The position numbers and the translations under genes were made by a program. From Symbiodinium natans (Eukaryota; Sar; Dinophyceae; Suessiales; Symbiodiniaceae), in assembly GCA_905221605.1 (NCBI GenBank), contig CAJNDS010000598.1, positions 43,131 to 107,130 of the forward strand: DNA of 64,000 bases, written 5' to 3'. Shown here piece after piece: positions 1-11,434 of this stretch. The notes beneath the pieces are model-generated. The model ran no database searches and was not told where the DNA came from. It saw only the letters and a list, made by a program, of their open reading frames with translations. Within the stretch, counting starts at the first letter, position 1. Each line of letters starts with the position of its first letter.

Positions 1-167
1 TGGATGCCTCCGAGTGCTTCTGGCGGTCTAAAACATGCCTCTACATACTCCGACTATCTCCGACTGTTGGCCTGCGAGCTCCGTGATGATGGTTGCGACA
101 GGCCTCAAAGAAAAGGGCTGGGTGTTTGACCAACATGGCATCAAACTGAGTTCTCACAAGTTCTCAG

Positions 168-1655
168 AAGTTCTCCTGACAAGTCGATCTCGATCGTGTC
201 CCCTTCTCGACCACCCTCCGGCACAGAGATTTCGTAGTCCTGAGAAAATCAACACGGATACGGACACCATTCTTCGCAGAACAAAAAGATGATTTCCAAA
301 AAACCCACTCTGACGGCCTTCCCGTGAAGAGTTGCAATGAACCTCAAGGTGATACAGGTTGATATGAAGAGCATTGAAGAGCTGCAGGAGCGCCAGAGAT
401 GCAACAATGCAGCGTTGCGGGGATCTCTCTCTTTGGGGCTTCTCTGGGGCACGGAGCCCGCCGGCCGCGCAGGCGCCAACGGGAATCACCACTTCCACGA
501 TCTCTGGCTCCGGCAGCTCGTGGGCCTCTCGCTCGGTGCGAAAAGAAAGCACTCTCAAGATGTGCGGTTCTTTCAGACAGAAAGTAAAACACACCGGAGA
601 GAAGACCGAAAAAACCAAGGGCACAGAGAGACACAATGAACACACACAGGCACACACTGGCACACACAAACACTTTTACATGGATTGGCAAGATCGCCTG
701 TGCCTTGTACTGCATCCTTAGCTCTCCTGTTTGCTCATGGTAACCAATCTGAGGGCCCAACTTTCGAACACAGATTTCGCAACCAGGAAACGGTCCCGAC
801 TTTTGAAAAAACCCTCCGGGTACGTGAAATCCGCGTCCGGGTTCCATATCACAGCCGCCCCCTGCTTCACGTAGCCGAACAATGGACTGTCTGCTGCACC
901 ATGTCCAGGCGCTTGTACACACACACACACACAACGCGCAATAGACGCGGCACGCGGCTTCACACGTAGGCCCCACATTTTCCCACGTTCACACACGCCT
1001 TCAAAGAGCTGGAGCGGCTGGTCACTGCTTCAAGGCCTCGCAGTGTGCACTTGCAGCGCATCTTGCAGCGCATGCAGCATTTTGCAGAGCTTTTGGCATG
1101 GCCTTCTCGGGTGAGTGAAGAAGGCACCTCCATCTCAATAATCTTTCCAGGCCCGCAGTTCTCGGGCACGACAACCTTGAACTCCACCCCATTCACCTGC
1201 ACGGAAATCAAATAAGGAGGTATCCTAGTAGAGGGAGGCAGGGCCAGGGAGCGGCACCTCAGCGTAGAAAACGTCTCCTGCATAAATTCCGTCTGGGATT
1301 GCAACGTCCACCACATCCACGCCAGTAGAGCGAGGCGTCTCGTTGCTTTGCGACTTCTCCTGAGCCCGTATGAGAACTGTAGAACGATACTAGAACTACA
1401 GCCTTCAACTGTCAGAAAGCCCTGCACAGCACCAAAAGAAGAGAGGCCTTGCCCAGCTGCGGGCCCTGCTCCTTCTCCATCCGCAGAACCTCAAGCTTCG
1501 AGGCATCTTCAATGAGCGATTCTCCGGTGAGACTGTTGCAGAACACGGCCCGCAATTGCCCGCAAAGGGCCATTCCAGCTCTTGGATGCCGCACCCTGCG
1601 CTGCAGATCCAGAAGCATGCGCTGGGTGTCCGAGAGCTCCTCCGGCGCCGATTTT
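168..1655 (-). CDS. VP-repeat protein P0 (multi-exon, runs off the left edge)
   Basis: A minus-strand gene read as separate exons. A coil exon (EELSDTQRMLLDLQRR, about 1655-1596) is followed by a segment with SLIEDASKLEVLRMEKEQ (about 1520-1448). Then come split beta-type repeats: VDVVDVAIPDGIYAGDVFYA (1320-1255), VNGVEFKVVVPENCGPGK with IIEMEVPSS (1196-1098, directly after GTGCAG), EIVEVVIPVGACAAG (about 512-463), and DYEISVPEGGREGDTIEIDL (239-168, directly after TTTTCTCAG). The recurring plan is V.VP....PG+.....V.G.E..V.VPE...PG..I.. . The same plan occurs in genes A1 and A2 here, so the exons are supported by family resemblance. Such VP repeats are familiar in dinoflagellate and other algal proteins, but I know no assigned function. 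A stretch at about 850-760 (PDADFTYPEGFF) could be a further exon. P0 may be the 3' end of the same gene as module B1, whose last exon is also a coil of this type. Confidence 0.5.
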
Positions 1656-1758
1656 ACGGTCTCTCTTCTTCTCACTCACATGCTGTCTTGGAGAACATCT
1701 TCTCTATGCTTCGCCACACATGTCGCTTCAGCATATGATCCTGCAGACTTTCGAGCTT

Positions 1759-3511
1759 TTCAGGCGCTTGCAATTGCCGTGAGCACAGCAGCAGCAAGCG
1801 CAAGGGCCTTACGGACCCTGCAAGGTGCGAGTCGCAGCGAGGGCATGTGCCGGCTACTATAGGCCAACTGCGTTCATCTTCTGATTAAACTGCGACAGCA
1901 GCTAGCGGGCCGTTGTGCTCAGATGCCGAGAGCTTCCGGAATCTTGTTGAATCTTGTTGAATGAGCCGCACCTTGCGCTGCAGATCCAAGACCATGCGCT
2001 GGGTGTCCGAGAGCTCCTGGAGAGGGTCGAGGGGCTCAGAAGAGAGGCCTGTGTGTCGCTGGCTTCACTACTAGCATCTGCTGTCTATGCCGGATTCCAA
2101 CTCTCCACACCGATTCTGCTTTCGATAGTTTAGCTGGACGAGAGCAGAACTTCTGGCCGCATAGCTGTGCAGTACCACATCAGCTGGGTCGGCGAGGCAA
2201 GTTTGCAACAGGACCGAAAACTTCATAAACCTTCAGATTGCAAAACATGAAGCTATGCCTAGCCCACGCAACCTACAATCCTAGAGTGGAAGGGCCCTTT
2301 CCTCAAGCCTGCAAGCCTGCAAAACTTGACATGCCCAAACGAGAAGCTGCAAACTGCGTGAGACCTGTCCTTCAAAACTGAAGCACCCAGCAAACCCTGC
2401 TTCGCGACTCTCAGACTCTCAGTGACTGCCGCTTCTTCACAAAGGCAAGTTCTCTACAAACCCAACACGTGCCGCAGGGCCGTCACAAGAAATTACCGAA
2501 GCCTGAACAAAAAACTGAATAGAACTCGTTTGGAGCTGTCCTGGTTGAGGCTCTCCTGCTCGCGCGGTGGCTCAGCAGCTTCGGCCTTCAACGGTTCCCA
2601 AGTTGGTGCAGCGTTGCTGCTAGTTGACAGCATTTCTGCTGAAGTTGTGTATGCAGCTCTGCTGTCTTCTTGCTGCTGGGGCCAGCCAAGCGCATGCTTA
2701 CCCCAAGCTACCCATGACAGTCCTCGCCTTCTTGGGCTCAGCTTCCAATGCTTCCAGCCTGTGGGCAGCAAACCATAAAGCTTCGGGAGGACTCATCATC
2801 CAAGAGCCAGCAAAGGGGAAAAAGCTATCTGTGACACAACCGTACGCCAGCATACGCCCCCACACGCCACCATACGCAACCATACGCAACATGCGCAACC
2901 AAACCGCATCTGCAGCCCGAATCAGATCCAAACGACCTCCTCCCGAAGCATTTTTCCCTCACACACCATGGCAAAAAGGCCAGTGTAGGGCTGAGCTGAA
3001 GAACATCTTGGCCATCAGGATATGTCTGGTAGGCAGTTACTTGGCCTAACATCTCCTTACATTTGTCTCTATACCGTAGAGAAGCTTGCGCACCTTCGCA
3101 GTATAGAGCTTTCCAGCTCTTCGTTCAGGCGCTTTGCAGTGGCAAGCCCAGCCTACCAAGCAAGTCCGACACAGGAGGCTTGATCTTCCAGACCGCTACG
3201 TCCGCTACGTGTCTTCCGGCAGGGCTCGGTCGGGGTAGAGGCGGGACTGAAAACATGGAAGCTCTGAACAAAGGGCTCAGATGGGGCTCACACATGGGCT
3301 TACTGGCAACTTCTTCTGAAGCCCACGACCGAGGCCAAAGGCCCTGGAAATCCGAAGCCTAAGCACAAACCTCACCCCGAAAAGCTGCACAAACCTTTGA
3401 GCCAACGACTGTACGCCTCGCTGGCACGTTGCTGCGTCTCCAAGGACTCCAGCCTCCCAATCACCGGCTTCGCTAGGCTCCCCAGAACGGGCCCTTCAAA
3501 AATGGGCTCAT
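1759..3511. repeat. Segmental tandem duplication, copy 1
   Basis: This block is almost identical to 4053-5828. The left ends share TTCAGGCGCTTGCA-type sequence and the right ends share AATGGGCTCAT. Offsets are 2294 on the left part and 2317 on the right part, because 23 bases present in copy 2 at about 4963-4985 are absent here. The few substitutions seen (for example at 2150-2160 against 4445-4452) indicate a recent duplication. Confidence 0.9.
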
Positions 3512-3897
3512 AGACTGCGAGGATTGATTGTTCACCGGCTCCGGGAACTTTCCGAAAACACGAGGGGGAAGCTGCGGCAAGCCCATCTTCCGGGCTCCAT
3601 TCCAGGACGGTCGGGCACCGCGCTGCTACCGTGTATGGGCAACGTCCGATCCTCTCTGTGGCCTAGCACTCTTCGCCGTCACTCATGGCGGCACATGCCT
3701 TCAATGCTTAAAGTCGTGCATACAGGACATCCAGACTTCAATATACGATCAATCACAAGATGTCTCAAATCTACAAATTAGTACTGCAGGGTCATGTAGG
3801 ATCTCTGGATCTCTCCATTCTGGGCCAGATGTTTCACATGCCTGGAAGAAACTCCGTCCAGCGCCCGAGAGCTGTCGTCTGCGAGGACCTGGCCCGG
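1972..3897 (-). pseudogene. Coiled-coil exon module B1 (possibly defective copy)
   Basis: Same exon series as B2. An exon-1-like piece (about 3897-3853) reads VLADDSSRALDG and ends at a GT, in the same place as B2 and B3, but it has no signal peptide start: an in-frame TAG lies a few codons upstream. Next come the LETQQRASEAYSRWLKG exon (3511-3395), RLNEELESSILRR (about 3132-3094), LEALEAEPKKARTVMGSLG (2758-2702, CACAG acceptor, GTAAGC donor), an exon with WEPLKAEAAEPPREQ (about 2661-2522) and the coil ELSDTQRMVLDLQRK (2016-1972). A 23-base loss close to the 5' side of the WEPLKAEAAEPP exon may change its splicing or frame. It could be a pseudogene or an internal module of a larger gene formed with B2 and P0. 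Function unknown. Confidence 0.4.
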
Positions 3898-4052
3898 GGA
3901 AGCGACCGTGGACAGCTACGGTAAACCGGTAAAGCACGTGCGAGTATTCGAGTACCCCATAAAAGGCCCGAAATGCAGAAGAGCCTACTATCTGGGAATT
4001 CGGACGATGCGGGTTGCCAGCCGACTTTCTGCAGGATTGCAGGGGTCAGGGC

Positions 4053-5828
4053 TTCAGGCGCTTGCACTTGCCGTGAGCACAGCAGCAGCAAGCGCAAGGG
4101 CCTTACGGACCCTGCAAGGTGCGAGTCGCAGCGAGGGCATGTGCCGGCTACTATAGGCCAACTGCGTTCATCTTCTGATTAAACTGCGACAGCAGCTAGC
4201 GGGCCGTTGTGCTCAGATGCCGAGAGCTTCCGGAATCTTGTTGAATCTTGTTGAATGAGCCGCACCTTGCGCTGCAGATCCAAGACCATGCGCTGGGTGT
4301 CCGAGAGCTCCTGGAGAGGGTCGAGGGGCTCAGAAGAGAGGCCTGTGTGTCGCTGGCTTCACTACTAGCATCTGCTGTCTATGCCGGATTCCAACTCTCC
4401 ACACCGATTCTGCTTTCGATAGTTTAGCTGGACGAGAGCAGAACTTGTGGCCGCATAGCTGTGCAGTACCACATCAGCTGGGTCGGCGAGGCAAGTTTGC
4501 AACAGGACCGAAAACTTCATAAACCTTCAGATTGCAAAACATGAAGCTATGCCTAGCCCACGCAACCTACAATCCTAGAGTGGAAGGGCCCTTTCCTCAA
4601 GCCTGCAAGCCTGCAAAACTTGACATGCCCAAACGAGAAGCTGCAAACTGCGTGAGACCTGTCCTTCAAAACTGAAGCACCCAGCAAACCCTGCTTCGCG
4701 ACTCTCAGACTCTCAGTGACTGCCGCTTCTTCACAAAGGCAAGTTCTCTACAAACCCAACACGTGCCGCAGGGCCGTCACAAGAAATTACCGAAGCCTGA
4801 ACAAAAAACTGAATAGAACTCGTTTGGAGCTGTCCTGGTTGAGGCTCTCCTGCTCGCGCGGTGGCTCAGCAGCTTCGGCCTTCAACGGTTCCCAAGTTGG
4901 TGCAGCGTTGCTGCTAGTTGACAGCATTTCTGCTGAAGTTGTGTATGCAGCTCTGCTGTCTTCTCCCTACCCGCCAGCACTGACGGTTGCTGCTGGGGCC
5001 AGCCAAGCGCATGCTTACCCCAAGCTACCCATGACAGTCCTCGCCTTCTTGGGCTCAGCTTCCAATGCTTCCAGCCTGTGGGCAGCAAACCATAAAGCTT
5101 CGGGAGGACTCATCATCCAAGAGCCAGCAAAGGGGAAAAAGCTATCTGTGACACAACCGTACGCCAGCATACGCCCCCACACGCCACCATACGCAACCAT
5201 ACGCAACATGCGCAACCAAACCGCATCTGCAGCCCGAATCAGATCCAAACGACCTCCTCCCGAAGCATTTTTCCCTCACACACCATGGCAAAAAGGCCAG
5301 TGTAGGGCTGAGCTGAAGAACATCTTGGCCATCAGGATATGTCTGGTAGGCAGTTACTTGGCCTAACATCTCCTTACATTTGTCTCTATACCGTAGAGAA
5401 GCTTGCGCACCTTCGCAGTATAGAGCTTTCCAGCTCTTCGTTCAGGCGCTTTGCAGTGGCAAGCCCAGCCTACCAAGCAAGTCCGACACAGGAGGCTTGA
5501 TCTTCCAGACCGCTACGTCCGCTACGTGTCTTCCGGCAGGGCTCGGTCGGGGTAGAGGCGGGACTGAAAACATGGAAGCTCTGAACAAAGGGCTCAGATG
5601 GGGCTCACACATGGGCTTACTGGCAACTTCTTCTGAAGCCCACGACCGAGGCCAAAGGCCCTGGAAATCCGAAGCCTAAGCACAAACCTCACCCCGAAAA
5701 GCTGCACAAACCTTTGAGCCAACGACTGTACGCCTCGCTGGCACGTTGCTGCGTCTCCAAGGACTCCAGCCTCCCAATCACCGGCTTCGCTAGGCTCCCC
5801 AGAACGGGCCCTTCAAAAATGGGCTCAT
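4053..5828. repeat. Segmental tandem duplication, copy 2
   Basis: Near-identical partner of 1759-3511. It keeps 23 bases at about 4963-4985 that copy 1 lacks. The diverged paralogue at 16.0-17.6 kb has a related stretch at the same place, so this copy shows the older state. Confidence 0.9.
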
Positions 5829-6016
5829 CCATCACTTCTAAGTACGTAAAGAGACCACCATAGAGTCTCAAAAAGCTGTCTGCATCCCCATCCTGCAGAC
5901 TCTGACGGTTTCTGTCGCACATGCCTGGAAGTCACCCCATCCAATGCCCGAGAGCTTTCTTCTGCGAAGGCCTGGCCGAGAGTACAAGATGCCAGGATGA
6001 GTAGTACGGGGTACAT
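4266..6016 (-). CDS. Secreted coiled-coil protein, N-terminal exons (module B2)
   Basis: The ATG at 6016 (context ACCACCATG) starts a clear signal peptide, MYPVLLILASCTLGQAFA, followed by EESSRALDG. The exon ends at 5936 before GTGACT. Later exons, judged from three paralogous copies, are: PIFEGPVLGSLAKPVIGRLE with LETQQRASEAYSRWLKG (about 5828-5712, GT donor), RLNEELESSILRR (about 5449-5411, GTGCGC donor), LEALEAEPKKARTVMGSLG (5075-5019, acceptor CCCACAG, donor GTAAGC), an exon with WEPLKAEAAEPPREQ (about 4955-4816) and ELSDTQRMVLDLQRK (4310-4266, acceptor CTCTCCAG, donor GTGCGG). The charged, heptad-like exons suggest short coiled coils in an exported or plastid-targeted protein. Product unknown. 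The coil exon also occurs in P0, so this may be the 5' part of a VP-repeat gene. Confidence 0.5.
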
Positions 6017-7186
6017 GGTGGTTTTGGTGGTTTGGGATTCCGATGGGTAAAATGATGGTAAAATGCCTGTAGCAGAGTCGAAAGGCAGGAGCCTTAGACA
6101 GGAATGGGCTGTGCCGCTTGGCATTCCAGGTGGGCAGCCATCAACCAAACATCACGAAAGCTATTTTGGACAACCGCTGCACCTAACCAGCAAAGCATTC
6201 AAAACTGTTTTGAGCAGCGGAAGAGACCTTCATCTTTCTACATTCCGCCCCCCCCCCCTCCCCAACTCGTGGTCATCAGCAACTTGCTTGGAGGCAGTGC
6301 GACACATGCGACAAAGAACGAGAGCAGCTGACAACTTTGCTGCCAGCTGTGGCAGGGAATGGGAGCCTTTGGAGTTTTCAGCAATAGTGAGCTATGGTGA
6401 GCAGGATTGGAGGCAAAGGCATATCAAACGCAGAAAGGCGGCGTCGGCTGAAGCCGAAGCTTTCGAGGTCTTTGCGTGAGGCCGCTTCGCAAAACCCGGC
6501 GGCAGGACCATCTCGGACACCAAGTTTTAATCCAGGAACTAAGTGCAAAACATTATTTGCCACCTTGCCCGAACTCTGCAAGCTTCCCAGGGTCGTCCAC
6601 TTCCAAGCGCGCTCAGGCGCGCTGCTGAAACGGGTTCTTGCACACAAAAGCCCTAGTCACTGACGGATCTTAAAGATCCTTTGGATGAGCCGCGACCACT
6701 GTGGCCGGTACCTGATACTCTAGCGCAAGATTTGAAGAATGACGGTTGAAGCAAAAGTCTTGATCGCACAATGTGCCACATGGGGCACCAACGAGCTTTC
6801 AACTCGCTGTGGAGCAAACAGCAACACGAGCAAGGCAGGTGGGAGGCGTAGCCATGGCTACGCGTGCAAGCATGCACGTGTATCGAGTTGCAATGCAACC
6901 GAACGACAAAAACAGAACGAAGGTAGAAAAAGTAGGAGAACTGCAGCCCCAGAGAGCCTGAATAACGCCAAGAGAGAGAGAGAGAGAGAGAGAAAAAAAA
7001 AAAAAGAGCACAAATGAAGTTCGAAAATGAGGGGCGCCCTTCCCTCGAACATGCTACACAGTCAAGACGCGCACTGTACCGTTGGAAAAGAAAGATCTCC
7101 CATAAAGCGGCCCTGCCTGCAGGGCATCCGGGATGGCACTCTCCTGGACCTCTCTCCAGGCAAAGTTCAACAAGCACAAAAAGAGT
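6017..7186. other. Region between B2 and A1, no gene recognised
   Basis: It holds a C-run at about 6248-6260 and a GA/poly-A tract at 6971-7005. The part just left of the A1 stop (7100-7186) still resembles the coding 3' end of paralogue A2, which suggests that A1 ends early by a frame change. The ORFs in between are short and show no family resemblance. Confidence 0.4.
6971..7005. repeat. (GA)n followed by poly-A
   Basis: A simple run of about 11 GA units followed directly by about 13 A. Confidence 0.9.
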
Positions 7187-8516
7187 TCATGGCGCCTCCT
7201 TGTTGTCAGGGCCGGCTGCAGCGGTTGAGGCGGCTGTTTCGCCAGAATCCTCTGCAGGAGCTGGTGAAGGAAAGACCAGTTGGAACCTGCTTGGCTGTCG
7301 CTTGGCCTGTAGGACCTTTTTCTTGACAGCAGATGCCGGTCTTGATCGGCTCTTCTGCTCGCTGCTGAGCTCGTGTCCTGCACCCTGCGAACACCAAAGC
7401 ACTTTAAAGCACTTCACCGCGATGCGATCCGCATTTTGCTGTAGCCGCCTCACGCATATCCATATAAATCACCTCGCCGGGCACGCAGCCTTCTGGGACA
7501 ACCTTGCTGGAAGCAGCATACGCAAACAGAGGACTGCCTCGATCACAAGCGAAGTCGGGGGTCTCGAAGTCTACTCTGTTGACTCTGTTTGTTCAATGCC
7601 AAGATCTTACGGGGGCTTGTTCCTCTGCCGCCCGTGCGAGCCTCAAGGCGAGCGAGCCACGGAATTCCTCAAAAGCTTTCCTGTGTTCTGACAGTTGAGT
7701 TCACGTGCTCACTTCTTTGTGATAATTTTCTAATGGAATTCTTTCTTCTTCTCACTGGGGTCGGGCTCCCACCCATGCGCGCGCGCATGCACGCTCGCAC
7801 GCGTTTCAGGCATGTGCGACTCGAAACATCTAGTTCACCAAGGCAGCGGAGAGGCCGCGCTCGCACACGTGTCCTGCCTCCCAACAGCTCCACCATCACC
7901 TATCGGCTGCGGGCCAGATCGGAACAACTGGATCGGAAAACGCAGGGATCAACTCATGAAACACGGAGGCCCGGATCCAAAACGCAAGGGCCTGGGACAA
8001 CGATACACGGGGCGAACTTACACTTACAAACAACGGGATGGCAGCGCCTTCCGACTCCACCTTCCCAGCTGATCTCCCGCCTTGCACCCCAGGACGGACA
8101 AAGCGGCAAGACCGCTGTCTCATACGTTTTCTCCTGGATTCCTTCAAAGCTTCTTCCGCAAGCTGTATCTGCCCAGCGGGGGAATCGGATGTGACGGCAT
8201 GTCCACTTTTGTCTCTTTCAGCCACATCCACCACAATCCGAAACCAGGACGCGTGTCTCATGTTCGGTCTTCATGGGTTTCAGCTCGACTGGATTGAGGG
8301 CATAAACCCGCGGGGCTTGCTGGAGATCTGCTTAGCTTTCTGGCCCGTGCTATCTGTCCCGCAATCTGTGCACTATCTTGCTTGTGCAATGGTGCCAGTT
8401 CTCGTAACCCGAAGCCTTGCCGTTCAAGGCGCTTACAACACCACACTAACACGTAGAACCGTAGCTCCTGAGCTTAACGGCTTCGCAGCCTAGCAAGCTT
8501 TTTGCAGGCTTAGCAG

Positions 8517-8548
<32 letters not shown>

Positions 8549-11319
8549 AATCTCTCTCTCCCTCTCCCTCCCTCTCACTCTGCCTGCCTGCTCGTGCCAA
8601 GGGGCCATTTCCAGTTCGGCACCATCCACTTCAACAACGAAGATGTCTCCTGCGACTGCAAACAACAAATTGTAGCGAGGCCAGTGATGCGAGTCAATGA
8701 AGATTGCACGCGCACACCACAGATGAATGTTGCGTCCTGGGTGGCAGTCCGGCGGTATCACAATCTCGATGTCGGCAGCCGCAGCGGCCGCGGCTGCTGC
8801 GTCGCGAGCAGCGGCGGCTTCACGCGCAAGCTGCTCTTTTGCCAGCTCCTCCAAAAGCGCGGTCCCCCCAAGCGGTTTCAAAACTCGCAAAAAACGACCT
8901 GGACTTTTGGAACAAGCCGAACATTGGCTCGTCTCCTGGAGGATCTTCTTTTTGACAGCGGAGGCCGGCCTGGAGCCGCTCTTCTGCGCGCTGCTGAGCT
9001 CGCTGGCGGGGTACCCCGCGCCCTGCTGCAAAAATAAAGCAGTTTGCAAAAGCAAGCATTCTCTGCATTTTGCAAAGGGAAGCATTTGGGAAAACACGCT
9101 CTGCTCTTTCCCCCAGAAAAAAAGCAAAAAGCACTTTCCTCCCCCCCCTATTTTGTGTGCAGGCTGTGCCTCGCGCATGTCCATGTAGATCACCTCGCCA
9201 GGCATGCAGCCCTCTGGCACAACCTGTCAGTGCACATGTGAAAGCAGCAGATGCAAGTAGGAAGGCAGGAGAGGTCCGAGGCCCTGGACAATGCTCAGGC
9301 AGTGATTCCGAAAACTGCTTTACCCCACCCCCCCCCCCCCCAGAAACCATCTTACATCGTGTTGGCAAGCAATGAGCCCCAACACATATGCTTGGGCTAG
9401 CGGTTCACAATTCCCAAACCCTAGACATAAACGAATACAAATACACCCTTACCAGCACACACGCAGCCCTACACAGGGGAGCGAATCGGAGGAAGACGTG
9501 AGAATATCAATAATATCCAGGAAGCCGGCCGACGCGGGGGGGGGGGGGGGGGGGGGGGGGGCGGGCAGAGGCAGAGCTTCGCAAAAAGTGCGCTTTGGTC
9601 CAAAAGCCTCTTTAAAGCACGCTCTTCACCCTCTGCTCTCCAGATTGCTGCAGAGTGGCCATCTCGAACTCGGCGTCATCCACTTCAACGACGAAGACAT
9701 CTCCTGGCCCCATATCGATGTTGTGAAGACATTTGGAAAACTCTTGCTTCACCCGGCAGCACTCCATGTGCAACGTCCTGCATAGCAATCTGGCGGTATC
9801 AGGATCTCGATGTAGCTCGAGTCGTGCGAGGATTTTGACACATGTTGCCTCAAATCATGTGCCCCATGGCTGCCCCATGGGCAGGCCTTGCAAACATCTG
9901 CCACTGCCAGCTTAAGCCTGGATGCGCCGCCTCTTCAGCCCGCCTCTGTGAGATCTGGCTTTGCCGAACTGCTTGGAGCTCTTGACGCACTTGTTGAATC
10001 TCTTGGCGCATTTCCTGCAGCTCCTCGGAAAGCACCAAGAATGTAGATAAGAAGACATGAGAAAAATCAGAAAAAAAAACATGGGCAACACATAGACGAA
10101 AACAAAGAGTTTGCACGAGAGCAGAGAGAAGGGCCCAGGCCGATGGCAGCGGGTTCAAGAAGTTCCGAGAAGGCACTTGCAGGGTCAGCTGGTCCCCGGG
10201 CCCGTAACCTTCCTTAGCTCTCCGAGTTTCGAACCCTTCACAACTCTGAGTGGCGCATCTGAATGTCTCAACTCAGTGGGTCGCGGGTACAGGGACGTCA
10301 AACTCCATGTCGTCGATGATAGCCACGAAGGTTTGGCCAGGGACGACATTTTCCGGCACCGAGACTTCTACAAAAAGGTCCGTCTCGCTGGAGCTCTGAC
10401 TGGGCATGGTATCTCGTACGAGAATGGACGGCACATCAGCCACAGATCCATTCGAAGCAAACTTTCCAATGGCATGTTTCGACGGCACCTCCAAAGTGAT
10501 AACATCCCCTGGGCTACTTCCTTTGGGCACCAGAATTTCAAACTCCAAGCCGTTGACTGCGGCGAAGAAGGTATCCCCAGCGTTGCACTCGTCTGGCACA
10601 GTGATCTGCACGATGCTCGCATCTGTGGCGACAGATTCTGCCACCGAAGCCTCGTACTGGTCTCCTTTGGACCCACTTTCCAGCCTTTCCAGCCCTGCCC
10701 ATCCTGCAGCATCGTCGGGATCAGGACACACACGTATCGCAGGAGGTGTGCTCAGAGATTCCCAGGAACGTAGATCTGGCAGGATGTCCATGGCAATCAT
10801 CTCCCCAGGCATAGAGCCTTCTGGTGCGACCACTTCATACTCCATGTCATCCACCACAACAAAAAACTTTTCCCCCGGCTTCACATTGGGAGGCACAGCG
10901 ACATGGACCGACTGCCGCGACGAAACAGAGTTGGTCCTGGATGGAGTCCGGGAAGTCCGGGAAGTTCGGGAAGTCCGGGAAGTCCGGGAAGCTCGGGAGG
11001 GCCTCCTCTCAGCTCTTTCGTCGGAAGGCTCCCCAGAAGGCTCCAAAACAGGCTCTGCGCGCGCTAGAGGCTCTGCATCCGCACTCTCCGCGGGCTCCGG
11101 CTTCGACCGCTTTGAAGGAGAGCTGGAGCTGGCGAGGCTGGTGATGGGAACACCGGTAGGATCGGGGCTTCTGCGTCCACTCGTGGCGGCAGCGTCAATG
11201 CCTCGAGGCTGGAAAAGTTTTTCTCCACAGAACGAAGCCCACAACCCCCCCGGGTGGCCTTCGGCAATAGCTGCATCTGCATTGGCCTTGGCTACGGGAA
11301 GCCCCAAAGCGAGAATCAA
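7187..11319 (-). CDS. VP-repeat protein A1 (about ten exons)
   Basis: The first long exon (11319 to about 10280) has a Ser/Arg/Thr-rich stretch and then repeats such as VHVAVPPNVKPGEKFFVVVD, VQITVPDECNAGDTFFAAVN and VEVSVPENVVPGQTFVAIID. Exon 2 (10212 to about 10146) reads GYGPGDQLTLQVPS after CTAAG. Then come the coil ELQEMRQEIQQVRQELQAVR (about 10035-9900), SYIEILIPPDC (about 9826-9783), GDVFVVEVDDAEFEMA (about 9709-9657), VVPEGCMPGEVIYMDM (9224-9174) and a long exon with SAVKKKILQ, an Ala run and IEIVIPPDCHPG (9025-8736). GDIFVVEVDGAELEMA (about 8648-8595), VVPEGCVPGEVIYMDM (7502-7458) and a last exon from 7384 to the stop after DNKEAP follow. Each late domain is split over three exons at the same sites. 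No ATG is certain, so the true start may lie further upstream. The gene begins 116 bp after the stop of T1, on the same strand. Function unknown; a repeat scaffold or binding protein is an inference only. Confidence 0.65.
8516..8580. repeat. (CT)n microsatellite within a probable A1 intron
   Basis: About 65 bases of nearly pure TCTC. It lies just after the GD exon of A1 on the minus strand, in a probable intron. Confidence 0.85.
9323..9341. repeat. C homopolymer tract
   Basis: A run of C broken once by A, in a probable A1 intron. The length should be treated with care because such runs are error-prone in assemblies. Confidence 0.8.
9536..9561. repeat. G homopolymer of 26 bases
   Basis: An uninterrupted run of 26 G in a probable A1 intron, between the GDVFVVEV exon and the VVPEGCMPGE exon. 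On the minus strand it reads as C. It could form quadruplex structures, and it is also a likely assembly weak point. Confidence 0.9.
10945..10998. repeat. Coding 9-bp minisatellite in A1
   Basis: Copies of a GTCCGGGAA-type unit, five or more in frame, encode a Thr-Ser-Arg repeat in the Ser/Arg-rich part of A1. The paralogue A2 lacks this expansion, so copy number changed after the duplication. Confidence 0.85.
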
Positions 11320-11434
11320 GTCATAAGCAGGACCGCGATCTTATGCACGCTCTGACCCCACCCGGGCATTTGAGAAGAACTATCCTCACGCACCTACGTG
11401 TGCCCATCAGGTACCCATCTGGCAGCCTCTCTCT

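Noticed and set aside
5700-5725. Word TTGGCTCAAAG resembling the end of the dinoflagellate spliced leader
   Set aside because: It lies inside the conserved exon end SRWLKG of the B module and the rest of the leader is missing; chance match.
6739-7017. ORFs ending in Arg-Glu runs near 6.97 kb
   Set aside because: They read through the GA microsatellite and have no further support.
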